Assembly (NCBI RefSeq): GCF_014042345.1
Contig: NZ_JACEZT010000028.1
Span: 1 to 35,659 of the forward strand
Direction: 5' to 3'
DNA from: Rugamonas brunnea
GTDB taxonomy: Bacteria > Pseudomonadota > Gammaproteobacteria > Burkholderiales > Burkholderiaceae_D
Length of the DNA: 35,659 bases
The stretch's first letter is position 1, and each line of letters opens with the position of its first letter. Below the pieces are notes generated by a model. It did no database searches. It was given only the letters and a program-made list of their open reading frames with translations, and was not told where the DNA came from. Positions 7,163-15,247 of this stretch are shown in pieces. The translations under genes were made by a program, and so were the position numbers.

Positions 7163-8794
7163 TCAGCGTTTGACCTTGCCGAACGCGTCGCCCGCCTTCC
7201 AGGTCGGCATGGCGTTGCCGTTGGCCAGCGCATAGCCGAGGTTGAGCGTGAACTGGGCTTGCTGCACCATGCCCGACAGATCCCAGTCCGCATGGTATTC
7301 GTCGCTGACCTGGTGGTAGTCCTTCTTGAACGCCACCATCTTCGCGCTCGATGCCTGCTGGTCATGCGCGAACTCGAAGTAGCCGTCGCCCGAGAACACG
7401 GCAGAACCGACGTTGAAGGCGGGCACGCCGGCCTTGGCGAAATTGAAATGGTCGGCGCGGAAGTAAGCGCCCGACAGGTCCGGCACGGACGGCGCCAGCT
7501 TGAGCCCCATCTTGCGCGCCACCTGGCCGGCCGTGTCGATCAGCGAGCTGCGCTCGGCGCCGGCCACGCCGATGTCGCGCGTGGGGCCGACGAAGTTCAT
7601 GCTGTCCAGATTGAGGTCAGCCAGCGTTTTGTTCAGTGGCCACAGCGGCTGCTGCACGTAGGCCGCGCTGCCCAGCAAGCCCTGCTCCTCGGCCGCCGGC
7701 CACAGGAACACCTGGCTGCGGCGGGCCGGATGTTTGACCGCTTCGGCCGCCATGGCCAGCAGCGCCGCGCTGCCCGAGGCGTTGTCGATGGCGCCGTTCC
7801 AGATATGGTCGGTCGGGTCGTCGCGGCGCGCCCCTTCGTCCATGCCCAGGTGGTCCCAGTGGGCCGAGTAGACCACGGCTTCCGCCTTCAGTTTCGGATC
7901 GGTGCCCGGCACCACGCCCGCCACGTTGAACTGCTCGACCTGGCGGATCGCGCTGCGCACTTCCGCATGCACCTTGATGTTCAGATCCACGGGCGCGAAG
8001 GCGCGCGTTTCGGCGCGCGCGCGCAGCGCGTCCAGGTCCTGTCCGGCGGCCGCGAATAGGGCGCGCGCCGTATCCTCCTGCAGCCAGCCTTCGACCGGAT
8101 TGCCGGCGCCGGCCAGGTGGAAGCGCTCGTGGCTGAAGCCATTGGCCGGCACGCTCCATGGGTAGGAGGCCGATGGCGTGGTGTGGATCAGCAGCACCCC
8201 GGCCGCGCCCTGGCGCACCGCTTCCTCGTATTTGTACAGCCAGCGGCCATAGTAGGTGTAGGCCTTGCCGGCGAAGCGGTTCGGCTCCTCGGCCGTCGGC
8301 TGCGGGTCGTTGACCATCATGACCAGTACTTTGCCTTTGAGGTCGGCGCCCTTGTAGTCGTCCCAGTGCTCCTCTTCCGCGCGCACGCCGTAGCCGACGA
8401 ACACCAGCGGCGCATCGAACTGCACCTCGCTCTTGCCGCTGGCCGTGCCGAACACGATCTCGCTGCCGATGGCTGGTGTGATCACCTGCAGGCCGGTGTC
8501 GAAGCGCAGCGCGCTGCCTTCCAGCAGCTTGCTGCCTTCGATGCGCACCGGCTGCCGGTAGCCCGCGCCCGCCAGCGGCTTGAGGCCGATGATGGCCGCC
8601 TGCGTTTCCAGGTAGCGCACCGCCAGTTCGCCGCCGCGCTGGCCCGTGCCGCGTCCTTCGAGCAGGTCGTCGGCCAGGAACGCCAGGTGGGCGCGCAGCG
8701 GCACTTCGCTGACCACCGGCTGCTGCGGCTGGGCGTGGAGCGTGGACGATGCCAGGACAAGTCCGGCGGCGATGGCGAACGGGGTAAGGCGCAT
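7163..8794 (-). CDS. M28-family zinc aminopeptidase with PA domain, exported
   Basis: 543 residues with a signal peptide (cleavage near LHAQ, about residue 22). After it comes HLAFLADDLLEGRGTG, the common opening of secreted M28 peptidases. A protease-associated (PA) domain follows at about residues 120-260, then the M28 catalytic domain. Its co-catalytic zinc ligands are visible: His in YSAHWDHLG, bridging Asp in GAIDNASGSA, Glu pair in PAAEEQGLLG, Asp in LNLDSMN and His in DYHQVSDEYH. It should remove N-terminal residues from peptides in the periplasm or outside the cell. GGAG lies 5 nt before the ATG. It diverges from the SDR gene. Confidence 0.92.
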   Translation of the reverse strand: MRLTPFAIAAGLVLASSTLHAQPQQPVVSEVPLRAHLAFLADDLLEGRGTGQRGGELAVRYLETQAAIIGLKPLAGAGYRQPVRIEGSKLLEGSALRFDTGLQVITPAIGSEIVFGTASGKSEVQFDAPLVFVGYGVRAEEEHWDDYKGADLKGKVLVMMVNDPQPTAEEPNRFAGKAYTYYGRWLYKYEEAVRQGAAGVLLIHTTPSASYPWSVPANGFSHERFHLAGAGNPVEGWLQEDTARALFAAAGQDLDALRARAETRAFAPVDLNIKVHAEVRSAIRQVEQFNVAGVVPGTDPKLKAEAVVYSAHWDHLGMDEGARRDDPTDHIWNGAIDNASGSAALLAMAAEAVKHPARRSQVFLWPAAEEQGLLGSAAYVQQPLWPLNKTLADLNLDSMNFVGPTRDIGVAGAERSSLIDTAGQVARKMGLKLAPSVPDLSGAYFRADHFNFAKAGVPAFNVGSAVFSGDGYFEFAHDQQASSAKMVAFKKDYHQVSDEYHADWDLSGMVQQAQFTLNLGYALANGNAMPTWKAGDAFGKVKR

Positions 8795-8911
8795 GGCGGC
8801 TCCAGCGTGTAGTGGACAGGGCTGTCATCTTACTGCATTGCCGGCGCGGCGGAATGCCCCGCGTGGCCGGATTCAGTTAGCATCATGCGATAACAGACAA
8901 AAAGGGGACCC

Positions 8912-9721
8912 ATGAAAGTCATCATCATCACCGGCAGCTCCGACGGCATCGGGGCGGAGATGGCGCGCCAGGTGGCCGCCGCGCATAAGAAGGAGGTGGC
9001 GCTGGTGCTGGCCGCCCGCAACCGCGCCCTGCTCGAACAGGTGGCCGGCCAGTGCGACGCGCTGGGCGCCTGCACGCTGGTGGTGCCGACGGACGTGTCA
9101 GTGCAGGCGCAATGCCAGGCGCTGATTGCGGCGGCCGTGGCGCGCTTTGGCCGCATCGACGCGCTGGTCAACAACGCGGGCCGCTCGGCCCATGCCTTGT
9201 TCGAGGAGGTGCAGGACCTGGGCTGGTACGAGGAGCTGATGCGCACCAATTTATGGGGCAGCGTGTGGTGCACGCACGCGGCGCTGCCGTACCTGAAACA
9301 ATCGCGCGGCAGCATCGTGGCCGTGTCGTCGCTGGCGGGACTGATCGGCGTGCCGGGGCGCACGGCCTACAACGCCACCAAGTTCGCGATGGGCGGCTTC
9401 TTCGAAGGCTTGCGGGGCGAACTCAAATCGGCCGGCGTGAGCGTGACGATCGCCTATCCGGGCGTGGTGGCGACGCAGATACGCCATCGCGGTTTCAACG
9501 CGGCCGGCACGGCGCTGGGCCACAGCAGCCTGAAAGAGGACGACGCCATGCCGGTCGAGGAGTGCGCACGCCTGATCATCGCCGGCATGGAGCGCCGCAA
9601 GCGCGAAGTCGTCATGTCGGCCAAGGGTAAGCTGGGACGCTGGCTCAAACTGATCGCGCCGGGACTGGTGGAGAACATGGCGCTGGCCGCGCTCAAGGAC
9701 GAACTCAAGCCGCACGGCTGA
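8912..9721 (+). CDS. SDR-family NAD(P)-dependent oxidoreductase
   Basis: 269 residues. A classical short-chain dehydrogenase/reductase: cofactor loop TGSSDGIG at residues 7-14, NNAG after the fourth strand, catalytic Ser in VAVSSLAG and the YNATK active-site Tyr/Lys pair. The C-terminal extension (ERRKREVVMSAKGKLGRWLKLIAPGLVEN) resembles the DHRS7/11-beta-HSD-like branch, where it often contacts membrane or a lipid substrate. The substrate is unknown. An AAGGGG ribosome-binding site precedes the start. No co-transcribed partner is evident. Confidence 0.9.
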   Translation: MKVIIITGSSDGIGAEMARQVAAAHKKEVALVLAARNRALLEQVAGQCDALGACTLVVPTDVSVQAQCQALIAAAVARFGRIDALVNNAGRSAHALFEEVQDLGWYEELMRTNLWGSVWCTHAALPYLKQSRGSIVAVSSLAGLIGVPGRTAYNATKFAMGGFFEGLRGELKSAGVSVTIAYPGVVATQIRHRGFNAAGTALGHSSLKEDDAMPVEECARLIIAGMERRKREVVMSAKGKLGRWLKLIAPGLVENMALAALKDELKPHG

Positions 9722-9733
9722 ATTGGGCCGGTT

Positions 9734-9767
9734 GTAAGCGATTGTAAGACTCGGTAAGAGGTTGTAA
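9734..9767 (+). promoter_or_regulatory. Four GTAA repeats in exact 10-bp phase (response-regulator-type site)
   Basis: GTAA occurs at 9734, 9744, 9754 and 9764, within TTGTAAG, TTGTAAG, CGGTAAG and TTGTAAT. A 10-bp period puts all four on one face of the helix, the design used by OmpR-family response regulators: CpxR binds GTAAA-N5-GTAAA, and the RstA box also repeats TGTA at 10 bp. It lies about 90 nt upstream of the first Asr-like gene. The binding protein is not identified. Confidence 0.65.
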
Positions 9768-9857
9768 TGCCCGTCAACTGGACCGTTGCGGGCCCCGTTT
9801 TCTGCTCAGTGACACGGGAATTGTCCCGGCGCCGAAACCAGAAAAGGATTACACATC

Positions 9858-10259
9858 ATGACCAAAATTATCGCTTCCCTGATCGCCGGCCTGTTCGCTA
9901 CCGCTGCCTTCGCACAAGCGCCAACCGCCGGCGTCACCACCACCGCCGTCAGCGCACCTGTCGCGGTGAAAGCCGAAGCGAAAGATAGCAAGGCCGCCGT
10001 CAAGGCCGAAGTCAAGGAAACCAAGGCCGCCGCCAAGACCGAGGCGAAAGCCGACAAGGCCGCCGCCAAAACCGAGGCGAAGCTGGAAAATGCCGACGTC
10101 AAGGGCGACACCAAAGCCGCCAAGACTGAAGTGAAGACGGAAGCCAAGGTTGAGAAAACCAAGGAAACCAAAGAACACAAGAAGGCAGAAGAAGGCAAGG
10201 CCAAAACCGCCGCCGAAGCAGGCAAGGTGGCCGGCAAGGAAGCTGTCGTCGCCAAGTAA
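9858..10259 (+). CDS. Asr-like Lys/Ala-rich exported protein, copy 1
   Basis: 133 residues. The signal peptide MTKIIASLIAGLFATAAFAQ is followed by a mature chain made almost wholly of Ala, Lys, Glu, Thr and Val in short AxAKxEAK-type repeats, with no Cys, Trp or Tyr. It is very probably disordered or a single charged helix. Composition and architecture recall Asr, the acid-shock periplasmic protein of enterobacteria, thought to act as a basic, chaperone-like or proton-buffering polypeptide. This is resemblance by type, not demonstrated homology. AAAAGG lies before the start, and the phased GTAA array lies upstream. Copy 2 follows 70 nt downstream with a near-identical signal peptide. Confidence 0.8.
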   Translation: MTKIIASLIAGLFATAAFAQAPTAGVTTTAVSAPVAVKAEAKDSKAAVKAEVKETKAAAKTEAKADKAAAKTEAKLENADVKGDTKAAKTEVKTEAKVEKTKETKEHKKAEEGKAKTAAEAGKVAGKEAVVAK

Positions 10260-10329
10260 TCAGCACCGGATTCGAACGCAGCGCCACATCGACACATAAC
10301 GCACACTGACTGTTTAAAGGATGACCACC

Positions 10330-10791
10330 ATGAGCAAAATTATCTCCGCCCTGATCGCTACCCTGTTCGCCACCGCCGCTTTCGCCCAGGCTCCGGCACC
10401 TACCGCGAACACCACCGCCGCCACGGCCAGCAGCGCGCCCGTCGCCGCCAAGGTCGCCACCAAGGAAGCCAAGCCTGCCGCCGTCAAAGCGGAAGCCAAG
10501 GACACCAAGGTGAGCGCCGTCACCAGCGAAGGCAAGGAAGGCGCCAAGGCTGACACCAAGGAAGCCAAGGTGAAAGCGCATCACCACAAGGCAGCGAAAG
10601 CCGCCAAGGCCAAGACCGAGACCAAGGATGCGGCCAAGGTAAGCGAGACGGCGGCCCCGGTGGCGCCAGCAGCGAAAGCGGCTCCTGCCGCACCTGCAGC
10701 GCCGGTGGCACAAGCTGCGCCGGCCGCCCCAGCAGCACCCGCAGCCGCCCCAGCACCGGCCGCGCCGGCAGCGAAGGTCGCGACGAAATAA
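10330..10791 (+). CDS. Asr-like Lys/Ala/Pro-rich exported protein, copy 2
   Basis: 153 residues from the ATG at 10330, chosen over 10321 because AAAGGA is correctly spaced and the signal peptide MSKIISALIATLFATAAFAQ then aligns residue by residue with copy 1. The mature part has a Lys/Glu/Ala section, a His cluster (KAHHHKAAKAAKAK) as in Asr, and a C-terminal Ala/Pro tail of repeated APAAPAAP type. The Pro-rich half is absent from copy 1, so the two have diverged in their second half while keeping the export signal. A strong terminator at 10816-10845 ends the pair. The gene may share the upstream phased site with copy 1. Confidence 0.8.
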   Translation: MSKIISALIATLFATAAFAQAPAPTANTTAATASSAPVAAKVATKEAKPAAVKAEAKDTKVSAVTSEGKEGAKADTKEAKVKAHHHKAAKAAKAKTETKDAAKVSETAAPVAPAAKAAPAAPAAPVAQAAPAAPAAPAAAPAPAAPAAKVATK

Positions 10792-10815
10792 TCCGCGCTG
10801 CATCGCAATGACGAA

Positions 10816-10845
10816 GGACAGGGTTCGCGCCCTGTCCTTTTTTTT
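10816..10845 (+). terminator. Rho-independent terminator after the Asr-like pair
   Basis: GGACAGGG (10816-10823) pairs with CCCTGTCC (10830-10837) across a 6-nt loop and is followed by eight T residues. It lies 25 nt after the stop of copy 2. Confidence 0.93.
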
Positions 10846-11173
10846 GGTTCTTCACGGATTAGCGGGAGCTCCAGGCGCTTCAGCTCCCTTACTGATAACC
10901 GCAAGCCGAAGGACACAGGGTGGTCCTCTCTTTTTCTTTCGGCTTTTCTAAATCGCGCGATTCACTAGTAGATCGTTATAGCTGCCACGATTCTGATCTG
11001 ATTCGTGGCAAATCGTGGAACTAAAGCGCACGGGACGCCTCTAAAGACTATATAGCCGATTAGCGGAATATAGTGTTGCCGCAGCGGTCTTTTTAGTGCG
11101 CGATAGCGCGTTGCAGTAGTCCCTCGCAAGGATTAGCTGTGTTTATAGAACCGCCCTCACCGGGAGTGCCACC
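10846..11173. other. Hairpin-rich, AT-richer intergenic stretch without a recognised gene
   Basis: I see no convincing coding sequence here. It contains three consecutive inverted repeats: GGGAGCT/AGCTCCC (10864-10870, 10882-10888), AAGCCGAA/TTCGGCTT (10903-10910, 10938-10945, with an inner GGAC/GTCC) and TGCCACGA/TCGTGGCA (10983-10990, 11003-11010). The second ends next to a pyrimidine-rich run. Base composition is clearly less GC-rich than the neighbouring genes. The stretch may hold a small RNA or the scar of an insertion; the last part must contain the promoter of the downstream gene. Confidence 0.5.
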
Positions 11174-11839
11174 ATGGCTGTCTACTATAAGCAGGTCCGT
11201 TTGCCTTCCGATGTACTGGAAGCATTGGGGGATCACTCCGGTCATTGGTGGTCGGCCCCCGAGCTGGAACCAGTCATCGTCGAGGCCATCCGCGCCTTCA
11301 TCAAACCGGCATCGGCAACCCGCCAGCCGCCGGCGGACATGGATGCGGGCGGATATCAATGGAAGCAACTGTTCCTCCCGGAAGGCACCAGGCTGCGTGC
11401 CAGTTTCGGGGGAATACCCAGCTTCGCCGTGGTGGAAGGCGACGATATCGTGTGCGACGGGCGGACCGTCTCGCCGTCCGGCTTCGCCAACCAGCAAGGG
11501 TGTGGCAACCGCAACGCGTGGAAGGCTGTTTGGCTGCGCTTTCCCGGCAGTGAGCAATGGCTGCTGGCCGATGTATGCCGGGCACGGCAGAACGCGGCGA
11601 TCTCACGCCTGTTCAACGGCGATGCGCCGACAGCCGATCGTGCCACCGCACCACATCCGGTGCCGGCGAGCCGTGCGAAGCGCGCCGGAAATCCCCAGTC
11701 CAAGCCGAAGAAAAAGGCGATCCGCCCACCCGATATGGCGGCGAGGGTGCAAAACGAAGGCAAGCAACGCGAGCATGGTGCCGGAAGAAGTGCTCGCCGC
11801 AAGCGCCGGGCTCAAAAACGCGTTCCCGGTAATCCGTGA
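11174..11839 (+). CDS. Putative DNA-binding protein: RHH-like N-terminus plus RAMA-like domain
   Basis: 221 residues, not a family I can name firmly. Residues 1-43 (VRLPSDVLEAL ... PELEPVIVEAIRAFI) have the strand-helix-helix look of a ribbon-helix-helix motif. Residues about 66-135 (LPEGTRLRASFGGIPSFAVV, DGRTVSPSGFANQQG, NRNAWKAVWLRF) resemble the RAMA domain found at the C-terminus of adenine methylases such as CcrM: a small beta domain with an S-P-S turn and an N-x-W motif. The last 70 residues are rich in Lys, Arg and Pro (SKPKKKAIR, SARRKRRAQKR) and look disordered and DNA- or RNA-binding. Codon use is less GC-biased than the neighbours. A role in recognising DNA or modified DNA is inference. 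Confidence 0.6.
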   Translation: MAVYYKQVRLPSDVLEALGDHSGHWWSAPELEPVIVEAIRAFIKPASATRQPPADMDAGGYQWKQLFLPEGTRLRASFGGIPSFAVVEGDDIVCDGRTVSPSGFANQQGCGNRNAWKAVWLRFPGSEQWLLADVCRARQNAAISRLFNGDAPTADRATAPHPVPASRAKRAGNPQSKPKKKAIRPPDMAARVQNEGKQREHGAGRSARRKRRAQKRVPGNP

Positions 11840-11986
11840 AGAACCTTTTTTATTTGCGCCGCCCGCCACCGCGCAGGCGGCTATCCGAAAATGCCGGTAA
11901 ATCGGTCGAGATTGCCGGGAGGGAGTAAACTACGCACCAATTTCTTTCGCAATTAGGCGATTCGAACAATTTTTGTGAGTGACGCC

Positions 11987-14185
11987 ATGTCTGCATCCCC
12001 AATTGCCCTTTTCTCCGACCTGAACCTGAGTGCCCCGCTGCTCAAGGCGCTGAACGAAGTCGGCTACGAGTCGCCATCGCCCATCCAGGCCGCCACGATT
12101 CCCTTCCTGCTCGATAACCAGGACGTGCTGGGCCAGGCCCAGACCGGCACCGGCAAGACGGCCGCCTTCGCGCTGCCCATCCTGTCGCGCATCGACATCA
12201 AGCAGGCCACGCCGCAGGCGCTGGTGCTGGCGCCCACGCGCGAACTGGCGATCCAGGTCGCCGAGGCGTTCCAGACCTACGCCGCCCATATCCCCGGCTT
12301 CCACGTGCTGCCCATCTACGGCGGCCAGAGCTACGGCCCGCAGCTGTCGGCCCTGCGCCGTGGCGTGCACGTCGTGGTGGGCACGCCCGGCCGCGTGATC
12401 GACCACCTGGACAAAGGCTCGCTCGACCTGTCCAAACTGAAAACGCTGGTGCTGGACGAAGCCGACGAAATGCTGCGCATGGGCTTCATCGACGACGTCG
12501 AGCGCATCCTGCAGGAGACGCCGGAATCGCGCCAGACGGCGCTGTTCTCGGCCACCATGCCGTCCGTGATCCGCCGCATCGCCAACACCTACCTGCGCCA
12601 GCCCAAGGAAGTGACGGTGGCCGCCAAGACCGGCACCAACGAGAATATCCGCCAGCGCTACTGGCTGGTGAGCGGCATGCACAAGCTCGACGCGCTGACC
12701 CGCATCCTGGAAGCCGAGAACTTCGACGGCATGATCATCTTCTCGCGCACCAAGCTCGGCACCGAGGAACTGGCCACCAAGCTGCAGGCGCGCGGCTTCT
12801 CGGCTGCCGCCATCAATGGCGACATCCAGCAGGCGCAGCGCGAGCGCACCATCCAGATGCTCAAGGACGGCAAGATCGACATCCTGGTCGCCACCGACGT
12901 GGCCGCGCGCGGCCTGGACGTGGAGCGCATCAGCCACGTGGTCAACTACGACGTGCCGCACGACCCGGAAAGCTACACCCACCGCATCGGCCGCACCGGC
13001 CGCGCCGGCCGCAGCGGCGAAGCGATCCTGTTCATCACGCCGCGTGAAAAGAACCTGCTCAAGTCGATCGAGCGGGCCACCCGCCAGCCGATCGGCATGC
13101 TGGAACTGCCCACCATCCAGGCCGTGAACGACGTGCGCATTGCCAAGTTCAAGGAACAGATCACGGAAACGCTGGCGCAGGGCGAGCTGGAACAGTTCCA
13201 GAGCCTGATCGAGGACTACGAGCAGGAGCACAACGTCCCCGCCATCGAAATCGCGGCCGCGCTGGCCAAGCTGGCGCGCGGTAACGTACCTCTGCTGCTC
13301 GACAAGAAACAACTGACCACCTCGTGGGAAGAGCGCCCCGCGCGCGCGGCCGGATTCGACCGCCCCGAGCGCGGCGAGCGTCCTGAGCGCAGCGAGCGTT
13401 TCCCGAAAAAGGAACGCATCGTGCGCGCCGCCGATCCCGGCATGCAAACCTTCCGCATCGAAGTGGGCTACCAGCACGGCGTCAAGCCCGGCAACATCGT
13501 GGGCGCGATCGCCAATGAGGGCGGCATCGATTCCAAACACATCGGCCGCATTGAAATCTACGACGATTACAGTGTGCTCGACATGCCCGACGATCTGCCG
13601 GCCGACGTGCTGGACCACCTGGCCTCGATCAAGGTGGCCGGCCAGCAGCTGCGCATCAGCCGTGACGATGGCGGTGTGACGCCCGCGCCCATGACGAAGG
13701 CCGCACCGCCCGCACCGGCCGCCGCCGCGAAGAAGAAGGCCTCGCCGCTGACCAAGGCCGCGCAAGTGGCGCCGGACGAACTGGAAGCGGCGCCGGCCAA
13801 AAAGAAAAAGGAAAAGCCGGGCAAGGTGCAGGTTCCGATGAGCGCCTTCCGCATCGAAGTCGGCAGCAATAACGCCGCCACGCCGAGCAATATCGTCGGC
13901 GCCATCGCCAACGAAGCGGGGCTGGAAGCCAAGTACATCGGCCGCATCGAAGTGTTCGACACCTACAGCATGCTGGAGCTGCCAGCCGGTATGCCGGACG
14001 ATATCTTCCAGCACCTGGGCAAGGTGTGGGTGGGCGGCGCCCAGCTGCGCATCAGCCACGCCGACCACATGCCGCCGGAATCGGGCAAGTCCACCCCGCC
14101 CAAGAAGCCGGCGCCTGGCGCCAAGGGCGACAAGTTCAAGGCCAAGCCGGCCGCCAAAGGCGCCAAGACCCGCAAGGACTATTGA
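11987..14185 (+). CDS. deaD: DEAD-box RNA helicase DeaD/CsdA with two DbpA-type RNA-binding domains
   Basis: About 732 residues. RecA domain 1 shows the Q motif, AQTGTGKT (Walker A), PTRELA, VLDEADEML and FSATMP; domain 2 shows IIFSRTK, VATDVAARGLDV and HRIGRTGRAGR. The segment after it (ATRQPIGMLELPT ... LAAALAKLARG) is typical of DeaD. Then come two copies of the DbpA/CsdA RNA-binding domain at about residues 486-561 and 618-695, each with FRIEVG, NIVGAIANE and IGRIE, joined by a Lys/Ala/Pro linker; the tail is basic. DeaD unwinds RNA for ribosome assembly and cold growth. Usual members have one such domain, which explains the extra length. ATG 11987 is preferred to GTG 11975, which has no ribosome-binding site. 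Confidence 0.92.
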   Translation: MSASPIALFSDLNLSAPLLKALNEVGYESPSPIQAATIPFLLDNQDVLGQAQTGTGKTAAFALPILSRIDIKQATPQALVLAPTRELAIQVAEAFQTYAAHIPGFHVLPIYGGQSYGPQLSALRRGVHVVVGTPGRVIDHLDKGSLDLSKLKTLVLDEADEMLRMGFIDDVERILQETPESRQTALFSATMPSVIRRIANTYLRQPKEVTVAAKTGTNENIRQRYWLVSGMHKLDALTRILEAENFDGMIIFSRTKLGTEELATKLQARGFSAAAINGDIQQAQRERTIQMLKDGKIDILVATDVAARGLDVERISHVVNYDVPHDPESYTHRIGRTGRAGRSGEAILFITPREKNLLKSIERATRQPIGMLELPTIQAVNDVRIAKFKEQITETLAQGELEQFQSLIEDYEQEHNVPAIEIAAALAKLARGNVPLLLDKKQLTTSWEERPARAAGFDRPERGERPERSERFPKKERIVRAADPGMQTFRIEVGYQHGVKPGNIVGAIANEGGIDSKHIGRIEIYDDYSVLDMPDDLPADVLDHLASIKVAGQQLRISRDDGGVTPAPMTKAAPPAPAAAAKKKASPLTKAAQVAPDELEAAPAKKKKEKPGKVQVPMSAFRIEVGSNNAATPSNIVGAIANEAGLEAKYIGRIEVFDTYSMLELPAGMPDDIFQHLGKVWVGGAQLRISHADHMPPESGKSTPPKKPAPGAKGDKFKAKPAAKGAKTRKDY

Positions 14186-14213
14186 GCGCCGCCAGCATGA
14201 TGTGAACTGAACG

Positions 14214-14241
14214 ACAGGGCCTGCGGGCCCTGTTGTTTTTT
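14214..14241 (+). terminator. Rho-independent terminator after deaD
   Basis: ACAGGGCC (14214-14221) pairs with GGCCCTGT (14226-14233) over a 4-nt loop, followed by TGTTTTTT. It starts 28 nt after the deaD stop. Confidence 0.92.
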
Positions 14242-14334
14242 ATGGCGCCACCGGCGCGCCAACGACGTGTAATGCGTGTAGCATGCCGCTCAACCTATCC
14301 GGTTTATCCAACCTGACACCGAGAGGATGACAGC

Positions 14335-15237
14335 ATGTTGAAAAAAATGCGCAAGCGCCTGATGGCCGCGGCCACAAGCCCGGCATCCGGCGGCGCGGCC
14401 CCGGCGCCCATGACGCTGGACGATTATCTGGCCCTGAACGGCAGGGCGCCCGATCTGCGCGTCGATTACGGCGACGGGCCGTCCCAGTTCGCGGAGCTGT
14501 TCGTGCCGCAGGGTGCGGGCCCGTTCCCCGTGGTGGCCCTGATCCACGGCGGCTGCTGGACCGTGCAATACGGTGGCATCGCCCAGATGCGCAACATGGC
14601 GACCGAATTGGCGCGCCAGGGCATCGCCGTGTGGAACATCGAATACCGCTGCCATGATCAGCCGGGCGGCGGCTACCCCGGCATGTACCAGGACGTGGCG
14701 CGGGCGCTGGATGGCTTGCGCGCGCTGGCCGCGCCCCACGGCCTGGACTTGTCGCGCGTGGCGCTGGTGGGGCATTCGGCCGGCGGCCATCTGGCGCAGT
14801 GGGCCGCCGCGCGCGCGCGCCTGCCGCGCAGCAGTCCCTTGTTTGTGACCGATCCGCTGCCGGTGGCGGCCGTCATCAGCCTGGGCGGACTGGCCGACCT
14901 GCGCAACGAGGCCGCGCTGATCCTGTGCAGCTGCGAGCGCGAGACGGCGCAACTGGCGGGCCAGCCCAGCGCGGCGCGGCCGGACGTCTTCGCCGACACG
15001 TCGCCGGCCGAACTGCTGCCGTGCGGCGTGCGCACGGTGCTGATCCACGGCGAATTCGACACCATCTCGCCGCTGCGGGCCGGCGAAGACTACGCGCGCC
15101 GCGCCCGCGCGGCCGGCGACGCGGCCGAGGTGATCGTGCTGCCCGGTGGCAGCCATTACGACGAAGTGTCGGCCGGTTCGCCCTGCTGGCCCATCGTGGT
15201 GGGCCAGATCCGCAAGGCGTTGGGCATGGCGGCGTAG
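14335..15237 (+). CDS. Alpha/beta hydrolase (esterase / formamidase-like)
   Basis: 300 residues without a signal peptide. The first 30 residues are basic and then Ala/Pro-rich. The hydrolase core starts near residue 60 with LIHGGCW (oxyanion HGG loop), then IEYRCHDQPGGGYPGMYQDVARALDGLR, nucleophile Ser148 in GHSAGGH, a late Asp in IHGEFDT and His in GGSHYDEV. The HGG-W pattern with GHSAGG is shared by bacterial kynurenine formamidase-like and hormone-sensitive-lipase-like esterases. No tryptophan-catabolism genes are adjacent, so the substrate is undetermined. It converges on the LysR gene with a 10-nt gap. Confidence 0.82.
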   Translation: MLKKMRKRLMAAATSPASGGAAPAPMTLDDYLALNGRAPDLRVDYGDGPSQFAELFVPQGAGPFPVVALIHGGCWTVQYGGIAQMRNMATELARQGIAVWNIEYRCHDQPGGGYPGMYQDVARALDGLRALAAPHGLDLSRVALVGHSAGGHLAQWAAARARLPRSSPLFVTDPLPVAAVISLGGLADLRNEAALILCSCERETAQLAGQPSAARPDVFADTSPAELLPCGVRTVLIHGEFDTISPLRAGEDYARRARAAGDAAEVIVLPGGSHYDEVSAGSPCWPIVVGQIRKALGMAA

Positions 15238-15247
15238 ACCGTTGTGG

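Noticed and set aside
10264..10284. GATTCGAAC, resembling a tRNA T-loop read on the minus strand
   Set aside because: The flanking bases do not pair into a T-stem and no acceptor, D or anticodon arms can be drawn around it.
11930..14068. Long minus-strand frame opposite deaD
   Set aside because: Compositionally biased and without motifs; the plus strand has every DEAD-box motif and a terminator in the right place.
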